A stretch of DNA of 10,926 bases from SIG588 sp964515215 (GCA_964515215.1 CAZESL010000080.1:1-10926); one strand, 5' to 3'. Positions 1-6,154 are shown, counted from the first letter of the stretch. Notes: a model not told the origin generated them from the letters alone. Program-made: numbers and translations.

Positions 1-1
1 G

Positions 2-352
2 GGCATCCGCCCCGTTTCGGCGGGATGGGCGTGGACCGTGTTCGGCTTGGTGTGGGGACTGGCGGCGATCGCCACCGTGTTCACAGCGATCGATCTCAAA
101 AAATACGCCGTATTTTCGATGATATGTTATATCGGTATGGGATGGTGTATCGTGATCGCCGCCCGTGTGACCATGAAAGCGCTGTCCTCGACCGCGTTGT
201 GGTTGCTTTTGCTCGGCGGTATCGCCTATACGGTCGGTGCCGTGATATACGGTCTCGGCAAAAAACGGCGATATATGCACGGTGTGTTTCACCTGTTCGT
301 GTTGGTGGGGAGCATACTGCAACTGCTGTGTATATTGTTTTATGTGATATAA
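2..352 (+). CDS. Hemolysin III / PAQR family membrane protein (3' part; 5' end outside window)
   Basis: The frame is open from base 2 to the TAA at 350-352, giving about 116 residues with no start inside the window, so the gene is cut by the window edge. The C-terminal signature, a GMGW-type helix start followed by GGIAYTVGAVIYGL and then HGVFHLFVLVGSILQ, matches the end of the hemolysin III (YqfA/YplQ, TIGR01065) family. That family has seven membrane helices and belongs to the PAQR superfamily. About four hydrophobic helices are visible here. The two histidines in the HGVFH segment correspond to the conserved metal-binding histidines of PAQR proteins. Despite the family name, the physiological role in Firmicutes is not established and haemolysis should not be assumed. 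An in-frame ATG at 38 lies inside a conserved helix and is unlikely to be the true start. The gene is followed by an inverted repeat. Confidence 0.85.
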   Translation, partial: GIRPVSAGWAWTVFGLVWGLAAIATVFTAIDLKKYAVFSMICYIGMGWCIVIAARVTMKALSSTALWLLLLGGIAYTVGAVIYGLGKKRRYMHGVFHLFVLVGSILQLLCILFYVI

Positions 353-389
353 AAAACGACAGGCGTTGTTCGAGAGAACAACGCCTGTC
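351..389. terminator. Perfect 14-bp inverted repeat with GAGA loop after the hemolysin III gene
   Basis: Arms at 358-371 and 376-389 are perfectly complementary around a GAGA tetraloop (372-375). On the plus strand an A-run (351-356) precedes the stem, but only TCTTGCC follows it, so the U-tract expected for termination of the upstream gene is nearly absent. Read on the minus strand, the same stem is followed by a clean run of six T. It may stop minus-strand or bidirectional transcription, or be a plus-strand terminator with a decayed tail. Confidence 0.6.
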
Positions 390-390
390 T

Positions 391-432
391 TGCCGCTGTC
401 GGTCGATTGACGGACAGTAGCAGACAGCGGCA
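391..432. repeat. Inverted repeat, 10-bp arms
   Basis: TGCCGCTGTC (391-400) and GACAGCGGCA (423-432) are perfect reverse complements separated by 22 bases, directly abutting the preceding hairpin. The loop contains a further small GTC-GATT-GAC hairpin (403-412). No T-run follows, so it is not a typical intrinsic terminator. The function is unknown; it could be part of a structured 3' UTR. Confidence 0.45.
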
Positions 433-717
433 GGACAAACACGGTTGCGTGTATCAAGCAGATGTGTGCCTCACTCGCGAACAAAAACGGCAGCCCTGCA
501 GGGACACCGCTGTGTGTTCTTGAATGCGGTGCCGCCTGCTTACGGACTGCCGCTGACGAGTGTAGTATGTGCCGACCGTGCGGTGTTATACCGTATGCAG
601 GAACGGTAAAATGTGGTAAACGGCTGCGAAATATGCAGAATTTTGTTGAAAGTGTACAACTACTTGTTGCTATGTTGGGCGTTTTTTCAAAAATGTTAAA
701 TTTTCGAAAAAATTCAG
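433..717. other. Noncoding interval, nothing recognised
   Basis: Together with the hairpins before it, this is the longest gene-free stretch of the window. An open frame at 462-770 has no ribosome binding site, a composition unlike the neighbours and no recognisable motif, and it runs across the promoter at 718-746. Small palindromes are present (CCCTGCAGGG at 494-503, TTTTCGAAAA at 701-710). The last 100 bases are clearly AT-rich, as expected upstream of a promoter. I see no tRNA, riboswitch or known small-RNA signature. Confidence 0.5.
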
Positions 718-746
718 TTGACAAAATTCATAAAATAGGATACACT
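718..746 (+). promoter_or_regulatory. Sigma-A-type promoter for the SigH-like gene
   Basis: A perfect TTGACA -35 (718-723), a 17-base spacer and a TACACT -10 (741-746, four of six consensus bases) lie in an AT-rich tract. The predicted start near 753 gives a leader of about 50 nt before the ATG at 803. The ATG at 767 would have almost no leader and no ribosome binding site. Confidence 0.7.
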
Positions 747-802
747 ATGTATGATCGCCGTGGTGCGTGAGATCTTCAACGCACAAAAGGAAGGGGCTTT
801 TC

Positions 803-1390
803 ATGGTTTTGCCGCTGACGGAGGATATGTCGCTATATCGCGAACACGAGTTGGCTCTGTTGGCAAGGGCGGGGGATGAGAAAGCTTTCACCTTATTGGT
901 GGCGCTGTGTGAGCCGATGCTTCGTGCACAGGTGGCACGCTTTCGCTTTCCCGCGGCGGAGGCGGAGGATATGGAACAGGAAGGTCTGCTCGGTCTCCTG
1001 TCTGCCGTCCGCACGTTTGATCCTTCGCGGGAGGTCTCGTTTCGCACCTACGCTTCGGCGTGCGTGCGTAATCGCCTTTTGTCGGTTCTGCGCCGCCGTG
1101 CGGCACGGGCAACGGAAGTGCCGGTGGAGGATGTCAGCACGGTGGCCGACGGTGCGGTCTCTTCGGTGAACGATCCCGCCGCCCTGATGCAGGAGAAAGA
1201 GGAGGCAGCGCACATGCTTTCCCGCATTCGCGAGGCCCTTTCCGAACGGGAATACGTCGTGCTGTTGCGCTATCTCGACGGCGATGCTTACACGGCTATT
1301 GCTGCACAACTGCAAACCACCCCCAAGGCAGTGGATAACGCACTGCAACGGGCGCGTGCAAAATTGCGCCGCCTCTTTAAGTTCGGATGA
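803..1390 (+). CDS. sigH: RNA polymerase sigma factor, SigH (sigma-30/Spo0H) type
   Basis: A 195-residue sigma-70 family protein. Region 2 spans about residues 24-100, with the core-binding/-10 segment EDMEQEGLLGLLSAVRTFDP. Region 4 spans about residues 134-192 and contains the helix-turn-helix YLDGDAYTAIAAQLQTTPKA. The ending VDNALQRARAKLRR closely resembles the SIDNALQRVKRKLEKY end of Bacillus subtilis SigH, which is the main reason for choosing SigH over other alternative sigma factors. Region 3 is replaced by a short linker, as in SigH. In endospore formers SigH directs early stationary-phase and sporulation genes, including the spoIIA operon also present in this window. The start at 803 is chosen because GGAAGGGG lies seven bases upstream; an in-frame ATG at 767 lacks such a site. 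The protein is somewhat shorter than B. subtilis SigH (about 218 aa). The exact subfamily is inferred from motif similarity. Confidence 0.8.
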   Translation: MVLPLTEDMSLYREHELALLARAGDEKAFTLLVALCEPMLRAQVARFRFPAAEAEDMEQEGLLGLLSAVRTFDPSREVSFRTYASACVRNRLLSVLRRRAARATEVPVEDVSTVADGAVSSVNDPAALMQEKEEAAHMLSRIREALSEREYVVLLRYLDGDAYTAIAAQLQTTPKAVDNALQRARAKLRRLFKFG

Positions 1391-1506
1391 AACAGTTTCG
1401 GCTGTTCGTCAATATAAATGCCCGGGTACCTCAAACGAAACGATTGGTTTACCAAAGTATCTGCTTGAATGACAGGGCAAAATAATTTAAAGCGAGGTAG
1501 AATCCC

Positions 1507-1785
1507 ATGTACGAAGACAAGACACTGGTGTGCAAAGACTGCGGTGCAGAATTTGTTTTCACCGCCGGCGAGCAAGAGTTTTATGCTGAGAAAGGTTTCG
1601 TGAACGAGCCCCAGCGTTGCAAGGCTTGCCGCGACGCACGCAAGAACGCTTCCAAGCCGGAACGCGAGATGTTCACGGCGATCTGTGCCAACTGCGGCAA
1701 GGAAGCTCGTGTCCCCTTTAAGCCCCGCGAGGATCGCCCTGTGTACTGCAGCGAGTGCTTCGCCAACATGAAGGCTGAAGGCTGA
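1507..1785 (+). CDS. Small zinc-ribbon domain protein with two CxxC...CxxC modules
   Basis: A 92-residue soluble protein built from two zinc-binding modules. The first is CKDC (C9, C12) paired with CKAC (C38, C41). The second is CANC (C60, C63) paired with CSEC (C81, C84). The opening, in which a CKDCGAEFVFT-type ribbon precedes a GEQEFYAEKGF segment, is the hallmark of the 'probable zinc-ribbon' (zf-trcl) family common in Firmicutes. The second half, ending in a VPFKPREDRPVYC-type segment, resembles the CxxC-x17-CxxC domain often joined to it. The family's biochemical role is unknown; nucleic acid or protein binding is a guess from the fold. GAGGT at 1494-1498 serves as ribosome binding site before the ATG. 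The gene lies 116 bases after the sigma factor with no terminator visible between them, so cotranscription is plausible, and a strong terminator follows. Confidence 0.85.
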   Translation: MYEDKTLVCKDCGAEFVFTAGEQEFYAEKGFVNEPQRCKACRDARKNASKPEREMFTAICANCGKEARVPFKPREDRPVYCSECFANMKAEG

Positions 1786-1804
1786 TTGCCCAAACTTTTA
1801 TGAG

Positions 1805-1836
1805 AAAAAGCCGTCCGCGTAGCGGGCGGCTTTTTT
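1805..1836 (+). terminator. Intrinsic terminator after the zinc-ribbon gene
   Basis: A nine-pair stem GCCGTCCGC/GCGGGCGGC (1810-1818, 1822-1830; one G-U pair) with a GTA loop is preceded by five A and followed by six T (1831-1836). It is a textbook intrinsic terminator. Confidence 0.9.
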
Positions 1837-1887
1837 GCAGTTTAACAGCGATAAGCAGCGGGGCGCAAGGTCGCGCGTAAAACCACA

Positions 1888-1920
1888 AAAGCAGTAAAGC
1901 GAAAAGGCTTTACGTGCTTT
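1888..1920. repeat. Imperfect hairpin between the terminator and the ilvE promoter
   Basis: AAAGCAGTAAAGC (1888-1900) pairs with GCTTTACGTGCTTT (1907-1920) with one bulged base around a GAAAAG loop. It lies upstream of the predicted ilvE transcription start (about 1991), so it would not be in the ilvE leader from that promoter. A secondary terminator or protein-binding site is possible. Confidence 0.4.
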
Positions 1921-1955
1921 GTATACCGTTTTTTGAAATTTCTCCCGTAAAACAC

Positions 1956-1984
1956 TTGCACCGTATGAAAAGGTGTGATAAAAT
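1956..1984 (+). promoter_or_regulatory. Extended -10 promoter for ilvE
   Basis: TTGCAC (1956-1961), a 17-base spacer ending in TGA, then TAAAAT (1979-1984). The TG one base before the -10 makes this an extended -10 element. The expected transcript start near 1991 leaves a leader of about 33 nt, too short for a T-box or other riboswitch. Confidence 0.65.
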
Positions 1985-2023
1985 AAAGAAAATATGTACT
2001 TTTCGGAAAGAAGGCAACAATTT

Positions 2024-3049
2024 ATGGAAAAGAAAAATATCGATTGGGGTAACCTCGGTTTCGGTTATATGCCTACCGATTACCGTTACGTGTCCAACTT
2101 CAAAAACGGTGCCTGGGATGCGGGTGAACTCACCACCGATTCCAACGTGGTCATCAATGAGTGTGCAGGCGTGTTGCAGTATGCGCAGACGTGTTTTGAA
2201 GGCCTCAAGGCCTACACCACCGAAGACGGCCGTATCGTGACCTTCCGTCCCGACTTGAATGCGGACCGTATGGAACAGTCGGCACTCCGTCTGCGTATGC
2301 CCGTGTTCCCGAAGGAGCGTTTTCTGGAAGCGGTGGATCAGGTGGTCAAGGCCAACGAGGCATTCGTGCCGCCGTACGGCTCGGGCGCTACCTTGTACCT
2401 GCGTCCCTATATGTTCGGCTCGGATCCCGTTATCGGCGTGAAGCCCGCAACGGAATATCAGTTCCGCATTTTGGTCACTCCCGTCGGCCCCTACTTCAAG
2501 GGCGGTGTGAAACCGCTGACGTTGCGTATCAGTGATCTCGACCGTGCAGCACCGCGCGGGACCGGTCACATCAAGGGCGGCTTGAACTACGCGATGAGCC
2601 TTTACAACATCGTGGATGCCCACGAGCAAGGCTATGACGAGAACGTCTATCTCGATCCCGGCACCCGCACCTACATTGAGGAAACGGGCGGTGCAAACAT
2701 TCTGTTCGTGACCAAGGACAACAAGGTCGTTACCCCGAAATCCGACAGTATTCTGCCGTCCATCACCCGCCGTTCGCTGATGGCGGTGGCCAAGGATTAC
2801 CTCGGCCTTGAGGTGGAAGAGCGTCCCGTAGCGTTGTCTGAACTTGAAAACTTCGCCGAGTGCGGCTTGTGCGGCACGGCGGCGGTCATTTCGCCCGTCG
2901 GCAAGATCGTGGATCACGGTCGCGAGATCGCGTTCCCCGCGGGTATGGAAAAGATGGGCCCCGTCACCCAGAAGTTGTACGATACCCTCACCGGTATCCA
3001 GATGGGTCGTCTGGAAGCGCCCGAAGGCTGGATCCGCGAAATTAAATAA
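2024..3049 (+). CDS. ilvE: Branched-chain amino acid aminotransferase
   Basis: A 341-residue class IV (fold-type IV) PLP aminotransferase (EC 2.6.1.42). It catalyses the last step of leucine, isoleucine and valine synthesis and the first step of their breakdown, with glutamate/2-oxoglutarate as partner, in the cytoplasm. The PLP-binding lysine is K184 in GHIKGGLNYAMS. The cofactor-contacting glutamate lies in the EETGGANILF segment near residue 220, and the phosphate-binding GTAAVISPVG segment is near residue 284. QTCFEGLKAY (54-64) and the TLYLRPYMFG block are typical of the long BCAT group that includes eukaryotic BCATs and Bacillus YwaA/YbgE; the length agrees. A CGLC motif at 280-283 adds a CxxC. 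The start at 2024 is preceded by AAGAAGG (2008-2014); an in-frame ATG at 1994 lies at the predicted transcription start and is rejected. The gene is monocistronic, between its own promoter and a strong terminator. Confidence 0.93.
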   Translation: MEKKNIDWGNLGFGYMPTDYRYVSNFKNGAWDAGELTTDSNVVINECAGVLQYAQTCFEGLKAYTTEDGRIVTFRPDLNADRMEQSALRLRMPVFPKERFLEAVDQVVKANEAFVPPYGSGATLYLRPYMFGSDPVIGVKPATEYQFRILVTPVGPYFKGGVKPLTLRISDLDRAAPRGTGHIKGGLNYAMSLYNIVDAHEQGYDENVYLDPGTRTYIEETGGANILFVTKDNKVVTPKSDSILPSITRRSLMAVAKDYLGLEVEERPVALSELENFAECGLCGTAAVISPVGKIVDHGREIAFPAGMEKMGPVTQKLYDTLTGIQMGRLEAPEGWIREIK

Positions 3050-3061
3050 GATCAAAGAGGT

Positions 3062-3099
3062 AAGCCCCCGTGTGTTCGCTCTCGAACACACGGGGGCTT
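3062..3099. terminator. Strong terminator between convergent ilvE and the ABC operon
   Basis: A perfect 17-base inverted repeat (3062-3078 and 3083-3099) with a CTCT loop contains a CCCCC/GGGGG core. It sits 12 bases after the ilvE stop and 3 bases from the stop of the minus-strand ATPase gene. T-runs on either side are weak (GGTTTATAAA on plus, ACCTCTTT on minus), but the stem is very stable and symmetrically placed, so bidirectional termination is likely. Confidence 0.8.
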
Positions 3100-3102
3100 G
3101 GT

Positions 3103-3666
3103 TTATAAAGTTATGACCGTTGCCCCCAACAGTTCGATCTCTTCGGGGTGGTGGGTCACCAACACGACGGGGCGGGTCTCGGCGTAGGACCGAATGAGTG
3201 CCGCGATGCCGTCGCGGTTTTGTGCGTCGATACCGCTGAACGGTTCGTCCAGTGCCAACCAACGGCTGTCTGCTGCCAATGCACGGGCGATCGCGACTCT
3301 GCGTCGCATACCACCGGAAAGTTCCCGCGGGAACTGCGTGAAGACGGTATCGTCCAGCCCCATGGCCCGCAGGGTATCCTTTGCGCGGTCAAGCGAGGGG
3401 GTGGTGAGGGTCAGGTTTTCCAACACGGTCTTCCACGGCAACAGGCGATTCTCCTGAAACACCGCCGCGGGAAGCGAACGGTCACCGTGTATTTCGCCGC
3501 TTTGAGGCGTTTCTAACCCCAACAACAAGCGAAGAAGGGTGGTCTTGCCGCATCCCGACGGGCCGAACAGACAAGTAACGCCGCGGTCGGGGACGGTGAG
3601 AGATACGCCCGTCAGAACAGGTTTATCGGGATAGGAAAAGGAAACGTTATCAAGTACGAATGCCAT
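3103..3666 (-). CDS. ABC transporter ATP-binding protein, NitT/TauT (SsuB/TauB-like) type
   Basis: A 187-residue nucleotide-binding subunit that would power import through the adjacent permease. All catalytic motifs are present: Walker A GPSGCGKTT (35-43), Q-loop glutamine in VFQENRLLPW (Q71), signature LSGGMRRR (116-123), Walker B WLALDEP (136-142) with catalytic E141, D-loop SGID, and H-loop H172 in VTHHPEE. The VFQENRLLPWKTVLENL stretch and LSGGMRRRVAIARAL are characteristic of nitrate/sulfonate/taurine-type ATPases. The protein stops soon after the H-loop and so lacks roughly 60 C-terminal residues found in most members. ATG 3666 is chosen because GGAGG lies seven bases upstream; a GTG at 3672 overlapping the permease stop as GTGA is an alternative that adds two residues. 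It is the last gene of the operon. Confidence 0.9.
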   Translation of the reverse strand: MAFVLDNVSFSYPDKPVLTGVSLTVPDRGVTCLFGPSGCGKTTLLRLLLGLETPQSGEIHGDRSLPAAVFQENRLLPWKTVLENLTLTTPSLDRAKDTLRAMGLDDTVFTQFPRELSGGMRRRVAIARALAADSRWLALDEPFSGIDAQNRDGIAALIRSYAETRPVVLVTHHPEEIELLGATVITL

Positions 3667-3668
3667 CC

Positions 3669-4463
3669 TCACACCTCCTCCGCATTAAACCGCCGTCCGA
3701 GCCGTTTGACAAGCGCTAAAAACAGGTGTTCCAGCACGACGCTGAGCACGACCACGGCAACGGTGTAGGCGAACACTTCAGCGGTCTCCAGATGGTTTTT
3801 GGCGGTCTGCAACAGCCGCCCGATGGAATCTTCGGGGCGACAGATGACCTCTGCCGCGATGGCGGATTTCCACGCAAGTCCCAACGCCGTGGTGCATGCC
3901 GAGAGAAAATACGGCATCACCGACGGGAGCCACACGTGAAGCACCGTGCGTCGCTTGCCGAGACGGAAAAGTTGTGCCATTTCGAGCAAACGGCGGTCGG
4001 TCTGCCGAAGCCCTTTATCCACGTTGCTCCACACGATGGGGAGTACCATCAAAAACGCAATAAAGGCGGGCAGGGTATCGGTCTTTATCCATACTAAAGC
4101 CAGAATGATAAACGAGGCAACGGGGGTGGCGCGTACCGTTTTGAGCAGGGGGGAGAAGAGGTGTGTCGCCCACGCGAAACGGTAGGTCAGCAACCCCAAC
4201 ACGGCGCCCCCGACCACACCGCCCGCAAAACCCGCGGCAACGCGCAAAAGCGAGGCTGCGGCGGCTTTCCAAAAGGCAGCGGTCTTTCCGAGCCGCCACA
4301 GCGTTTCACTCACCAACAGCGGGGTGGGTACCAATAATTCCTGGTTCACATGCCATGCGATGAGCCACCACACGGCGACCCAAAACACCAATACCGCGAT
4401 GCCGAAAAGAACGCGTTTTACAAGTGTACGGGATTTATTTCGATACGAAGTAGAATTCGTCAT
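3669..4463 (-). CDS. ABC transporter permease, NitT/TauT (SsuC/TauC-like) type
   Basis: A 264-residue integral membrane protein of the binding-protein-dependent transport family (BPD_transp_1). After a basic N-terminus there is a first helix (about 17-38), then helices near 66-92 and 113-145, a cytoplasmic coupling (EAA-type) loop around 158-180 with LEMAQLFRLGKRRTVLHVWLP, a helix through the AWKSAIAAEVI segment, and a C-terminal helix (about 229-252). The loop spacing and the AWKSAIAAEV motif are typical of SsuC/TauC. The start at 4463 lies inside the preceding gene, overlapping its 3' end by 29 bases, with GGAGG eleven bases upstream; the overlap suggests coupled translation. The stop is 2 bases before the ATPase ATG. 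The transported substrate cannot be read from the sequence. Confidence 0.9.
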   Translation of the reverse strand: MTNSTSYRNKSRTLVKRVLFGIAVLVFWVAVWWLIAWHVNQELLVPTPLLVSETLWRLGKTAAFWKAAAASLLRVAAGFAGGVVGGAVLGLLTYRFAWATHLFSPLLKTVRATPVASFIILALVWIKTDTLPAFIAFLMVLPIVWSNVDKGLRQTDRRLLEMAQLFRLGKRRTVLHVWLPSVMPYFLSACTTALGLAWKSAIAAEVICRPEDSIGRLLQTAKNHLETAEVFAYTVAVVVLSVVLEHLFLALVKRLGRRFNAEEV

Positions 4464-5469
4464 TCGGTACAGAACCTCCGATAGAAGTGGGGTCCGCTTC
4501 GAACAGGATCTCGTAATAGCCGTGAATGGCGGTCTTCATGTCGGCGCCGTCCACAAACACCACGTTGCAACGCGGAATGGCTTCCTTGGCGATCGGTTCG
4601 GTGGCAATGATGCCGAAGTCGGCGCACAGTTTGGCGGTAGCGTCTACGTCTTCGACAGCTTTGATGGAAGCCTTATACTCGGTAAGGAACGCGTTGATCG
4701 CTTCGGTGTTGTCTTTGATAAAACTCTTTTTGGCGATCACGCAACCCATCATCATCGAGCAATCCGGCTCTACGGCGTTCCACGCGGTATCCATGCTGAG
4801 TGCCATGCGCAAGTCGGGATTTTTGGTCATGGCGGTGGTGGCGGCCGGTTCGGGAACCATGGCAAGGTCGATCTCACCGGTGGCGAGTTTCGCGACCAGT
4901 TCGCTGTTTTCTGCCAGGAATTCAATGGTCACGTCCTTATCGGGGTCAATACCGTTCTCCTTTAAAATGTGACGCAACACGTATTCGGGGTTGGCACCTT
5001 CACCGGTGGAATAGATGGTCTTACCGCGCAGGTCGGCAACCGAGTGCACCGACGTGCCGTTTTCCAGCATGTACAGCACGCCCGCCGTGTTGAGCGCCAA
5101 CACCTGCACGTCACCGCTCAGTTTCTTATACAACTTTGCGGCGAGGTTGGTCGGCACCGAGGCGATCTGCACGTCGCCGCTCGAGAATTTGCCCACCACT
5201 TCATCGGGGGTGGAGGCGATGGTGAAGGAGTATTCAATGGTCTTGGAGTCGGGAGCGGTCTTCATCAGGTTGGCAAGACCCACGCCCGTGGGCCCTTGAA
5301 TGCCCGCAACGGCAAGAGGCGTTCTTTCAGCAGGCGCCGTCGTAGTGGTCGTCGTAGCGGTCGCATCCCCGTCGTTTTTGTCCGCGGGGGTCGTGGTGCA
5401 ACCGAACGCGGTAAGCGCTACGGCAAGCGTGAGCAACAGGGTGAGCAGAATTTTTGCAGTGTGTTTCAT
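4435..5469 (-). CDS. ABC transporter substrate-binding lipoprotein (NMT1/SsuA-like, COG0715 type)
   Basis: A 344-residue secreted lipoprotein. A lipoprotein signal peptide (1-23) ends in the lipobox LTAFGC with C24 as the lipidated cysteine. A threonine-rich linker (about 36-46) follows, then a periplasmic-binding-protein fold type II. Features of the NitT/TauT binding-protein family include SGDVQIASVPTNLAAKL, the SVADLRGKTIYSTGEG block, HILKENGIDPDKDVTIEFL and LATGEIDLAMVPEPAA. These correspond to the segments that line the ligand cleft in SsuA/ThiY-like proteins, but the specific ligand (sulfonate, nitrate, pyrimidine or other) cannot be decided. The start is supported by AAGGAG eight bases upstream of the ATG. 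It follows the regulator gene by 12 bases and overlaps the permease gene, giving the order regulator, binding protein, permease, ATPase. Confidence 0.9.
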   Translation of the reverse strand: MKHTAKILLTLLLTLAVALTAFGCTTTPADKNDGDATATTTTTTAPAERTPLAVAGIQGPTGVGLANLMKTAPDSKTIEYSFTIASTPDEVVGKFSSGDVQIASVPTNLAAKLYKKLSGDVQVLALNTAGVLYMLENGTSVHSVADLRGKTIYSTGEGANPEYVLRHILKENGIDPDKDVTIEFLAENSELVAKLATGEIDLAMVPEPAATTAMTKNPDLRMALSMDTAWNAVEPDCSMMMGCVIAKKSFIKDNTEAINAFLTEYKASIKAVEDVDATAKLCADFGIIATEPIAKEAIPRCNVVFVDGADMKTAIHGYYEILFEADPTSIGGSVPNDEFYFVSK

Positions 5470-5481
5470 AATGCATTCTCC

Positions 5482-6102
5482 TTATAGGTTTTTTATATAG
5501 ATCGACTTGCCCTCCCGACGGATCTTACCGTCAGCGGCAAGGGTATCTAACGAACGGTACAGACTGGTACGCCCGATATCCAGCATACGCGACAGTTCGC
5601 TCATGCCGTGGGGGAGTGCGACCAACCCGTTTTTATCACTGTGCTGACGAAGGTAAGTGAGCACGCGATGTTCCGCGTCTCCCGCCGTAAATGCGGCGAT
5701 GCGCTGATTGAGAAACCGAATGCGGTCGGACAAAAAACCGATATAGTTTTCCGCTATGCGAAAATCCCGCTGCATCCACGCGTTCAGCAACGCTTCGTCA
5801 AAAAAGAGGAGTTCGGTCGCCGTGGCGGCACGGACTTCCGTTACGTAACGCGACTCCTGCCCGTACAGAGCGGCGGCACCGAATACCGCACCCGTGCCGA
5901 GACGGTTTAATACGGCAGAATCCCGCACCACCAACACTTCGCCCTGCAACACCACGCCGATGGCTCGGCGAAACTGCTCGGCGGAATAGATGACTGCTCC
6001 TTTTTCAAAACATTCGGGCAACGGCGCTTCCGTGAGCAGACGGTCACGTTCCTCAGGGTGTAACCCGCGAAACAGAAAAACATCGTCCGGGAACGTACGC
6101 AT
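5482..6102 (-). CDS. Crp/Fnr-family transcriptional regulator heading the ABC operon
   Basis: A 206-residue protein with an N-terminal cyclic-nucleotide-binding-type beta-barrel (about 10-110, including GVVLQGEVLVVRD and LGTGAVFGAAALYG), a dimerisation helix (about 112-140) and a C-terminal winged helix. The recognition helix lies in the MSELSRMLDIGRTSLYRSLD stretch (167-186). In true cAMP-binding Crp the sensor loop reads GE-L...RSA; here it reads FGAAALYGQESRYV, so the Glu and Arg-Ser contacts are missing and cAMP is unlikely to be the ligand. Only one cysteine (C31) is present, so an Fnr-type iron-sulfur cluster is also unlikely. The start at 6102 has AGGAGG six bases upstream; the frame stays open to 6318 but without a comparable site. 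The gene is 12 bases upstream of the binding-protein gene and preceded by a palindrome, which suggests an autoregulated local regulator of the transporter. Confidence 0.88.
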   Translation of the reverse strand: MRTFPDDVFLFRGLHPEERDRLLTEAPLPECFEKGAVIYSAEQFRRAIGVVLQGEVLVVRDSAVLNRLGTGAVFGAAALYGQESRYVTEVRAATATELLFFDEALLNAWMQRDFRIAENYIGFLSDRIRFLNQRIAAFTAGDAEHRVLTYLRQHSDKNGLVALPHGMSELSRMLDIGRTSLYRSLDTLAADGKIRREGKSIYIKNL

Positions 6103-6118
6103 ACGCGGCCTCCTTTCT

Positions 6119-6144
6119 AAAAGTGTACCAAACGGAACACTTTT
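6119..6144. promoter_or_regulatory. 26-bp palindrome, candidate operator of the Crp/Fnr-like regulator
   Basis: AAAAGTGTACC (6119-6129) and GGAACACTTTT (6134-6144) form 11-base arms with a single mismatch around a four-base centre (AAAC). Size and dyad symmetry fit a dimeric Crp/Fnr-type regulator. It lies about 5-30 bases downstream of the predicted operon transcription start and 17 bases before the regulator's start codon, a position suited to repression. As RNA it could also fold into a hairpin, so a structural role in the leader is an alternative. Confidence 0.6.
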
Positions 6145-6154
6145 TTGTAGGTTT

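Noticed and set aside
701..710. TTTTCGAAAA as a possible Spo0A box upstream of sigH
   Set aside because: It lacks the GTC core of TTGTCGAA-type sites; a palindrome in an AT-rich tract of this length is expected by chance.
735..760. SigH-type promoter (ATAGGATAC) ahead of the SigH-like gene
   Set aside because: No GAAT -10 element lies 11-12 bases downstream, whereas a good TTGACA-17-TACACT sigma-A promoter overlaps the site.
462..770. 102-codon open frame in the interval before the SigH-like gene
   Set aside because: It has no ribosome binding site and no motif, its composition is unlike a protein, and it overlaps the predicted promoter at 718-746.
1888..1990. T-box or other riboswitch upstream of ilvE
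   Set aside because: The predicted leader is only about 33 nt and no T-box sequence (TGGNACCGCG-like) or specifier-loop structure is visible; the hairpin lies upstream of the promoter.
1910..3262. 450-codon open frame on the minus strand opposite ilvE
   Set aside because: It is fully antisense to a well-supported ilvE, rich in His/Arg/Thr with no recognisable domain, crosses the terminator at 3062-3099 and lacks a ribosome binding site. It is a codon-bias shadow.
4324..5487. Two long plus-strand open frames (213 and 172 codons) opposite the binding-protein gene
   Set aside because: They are antisense shadows of the lipoprotein gene, with Gly/Arg/His/Val-rich composition and no start signals.
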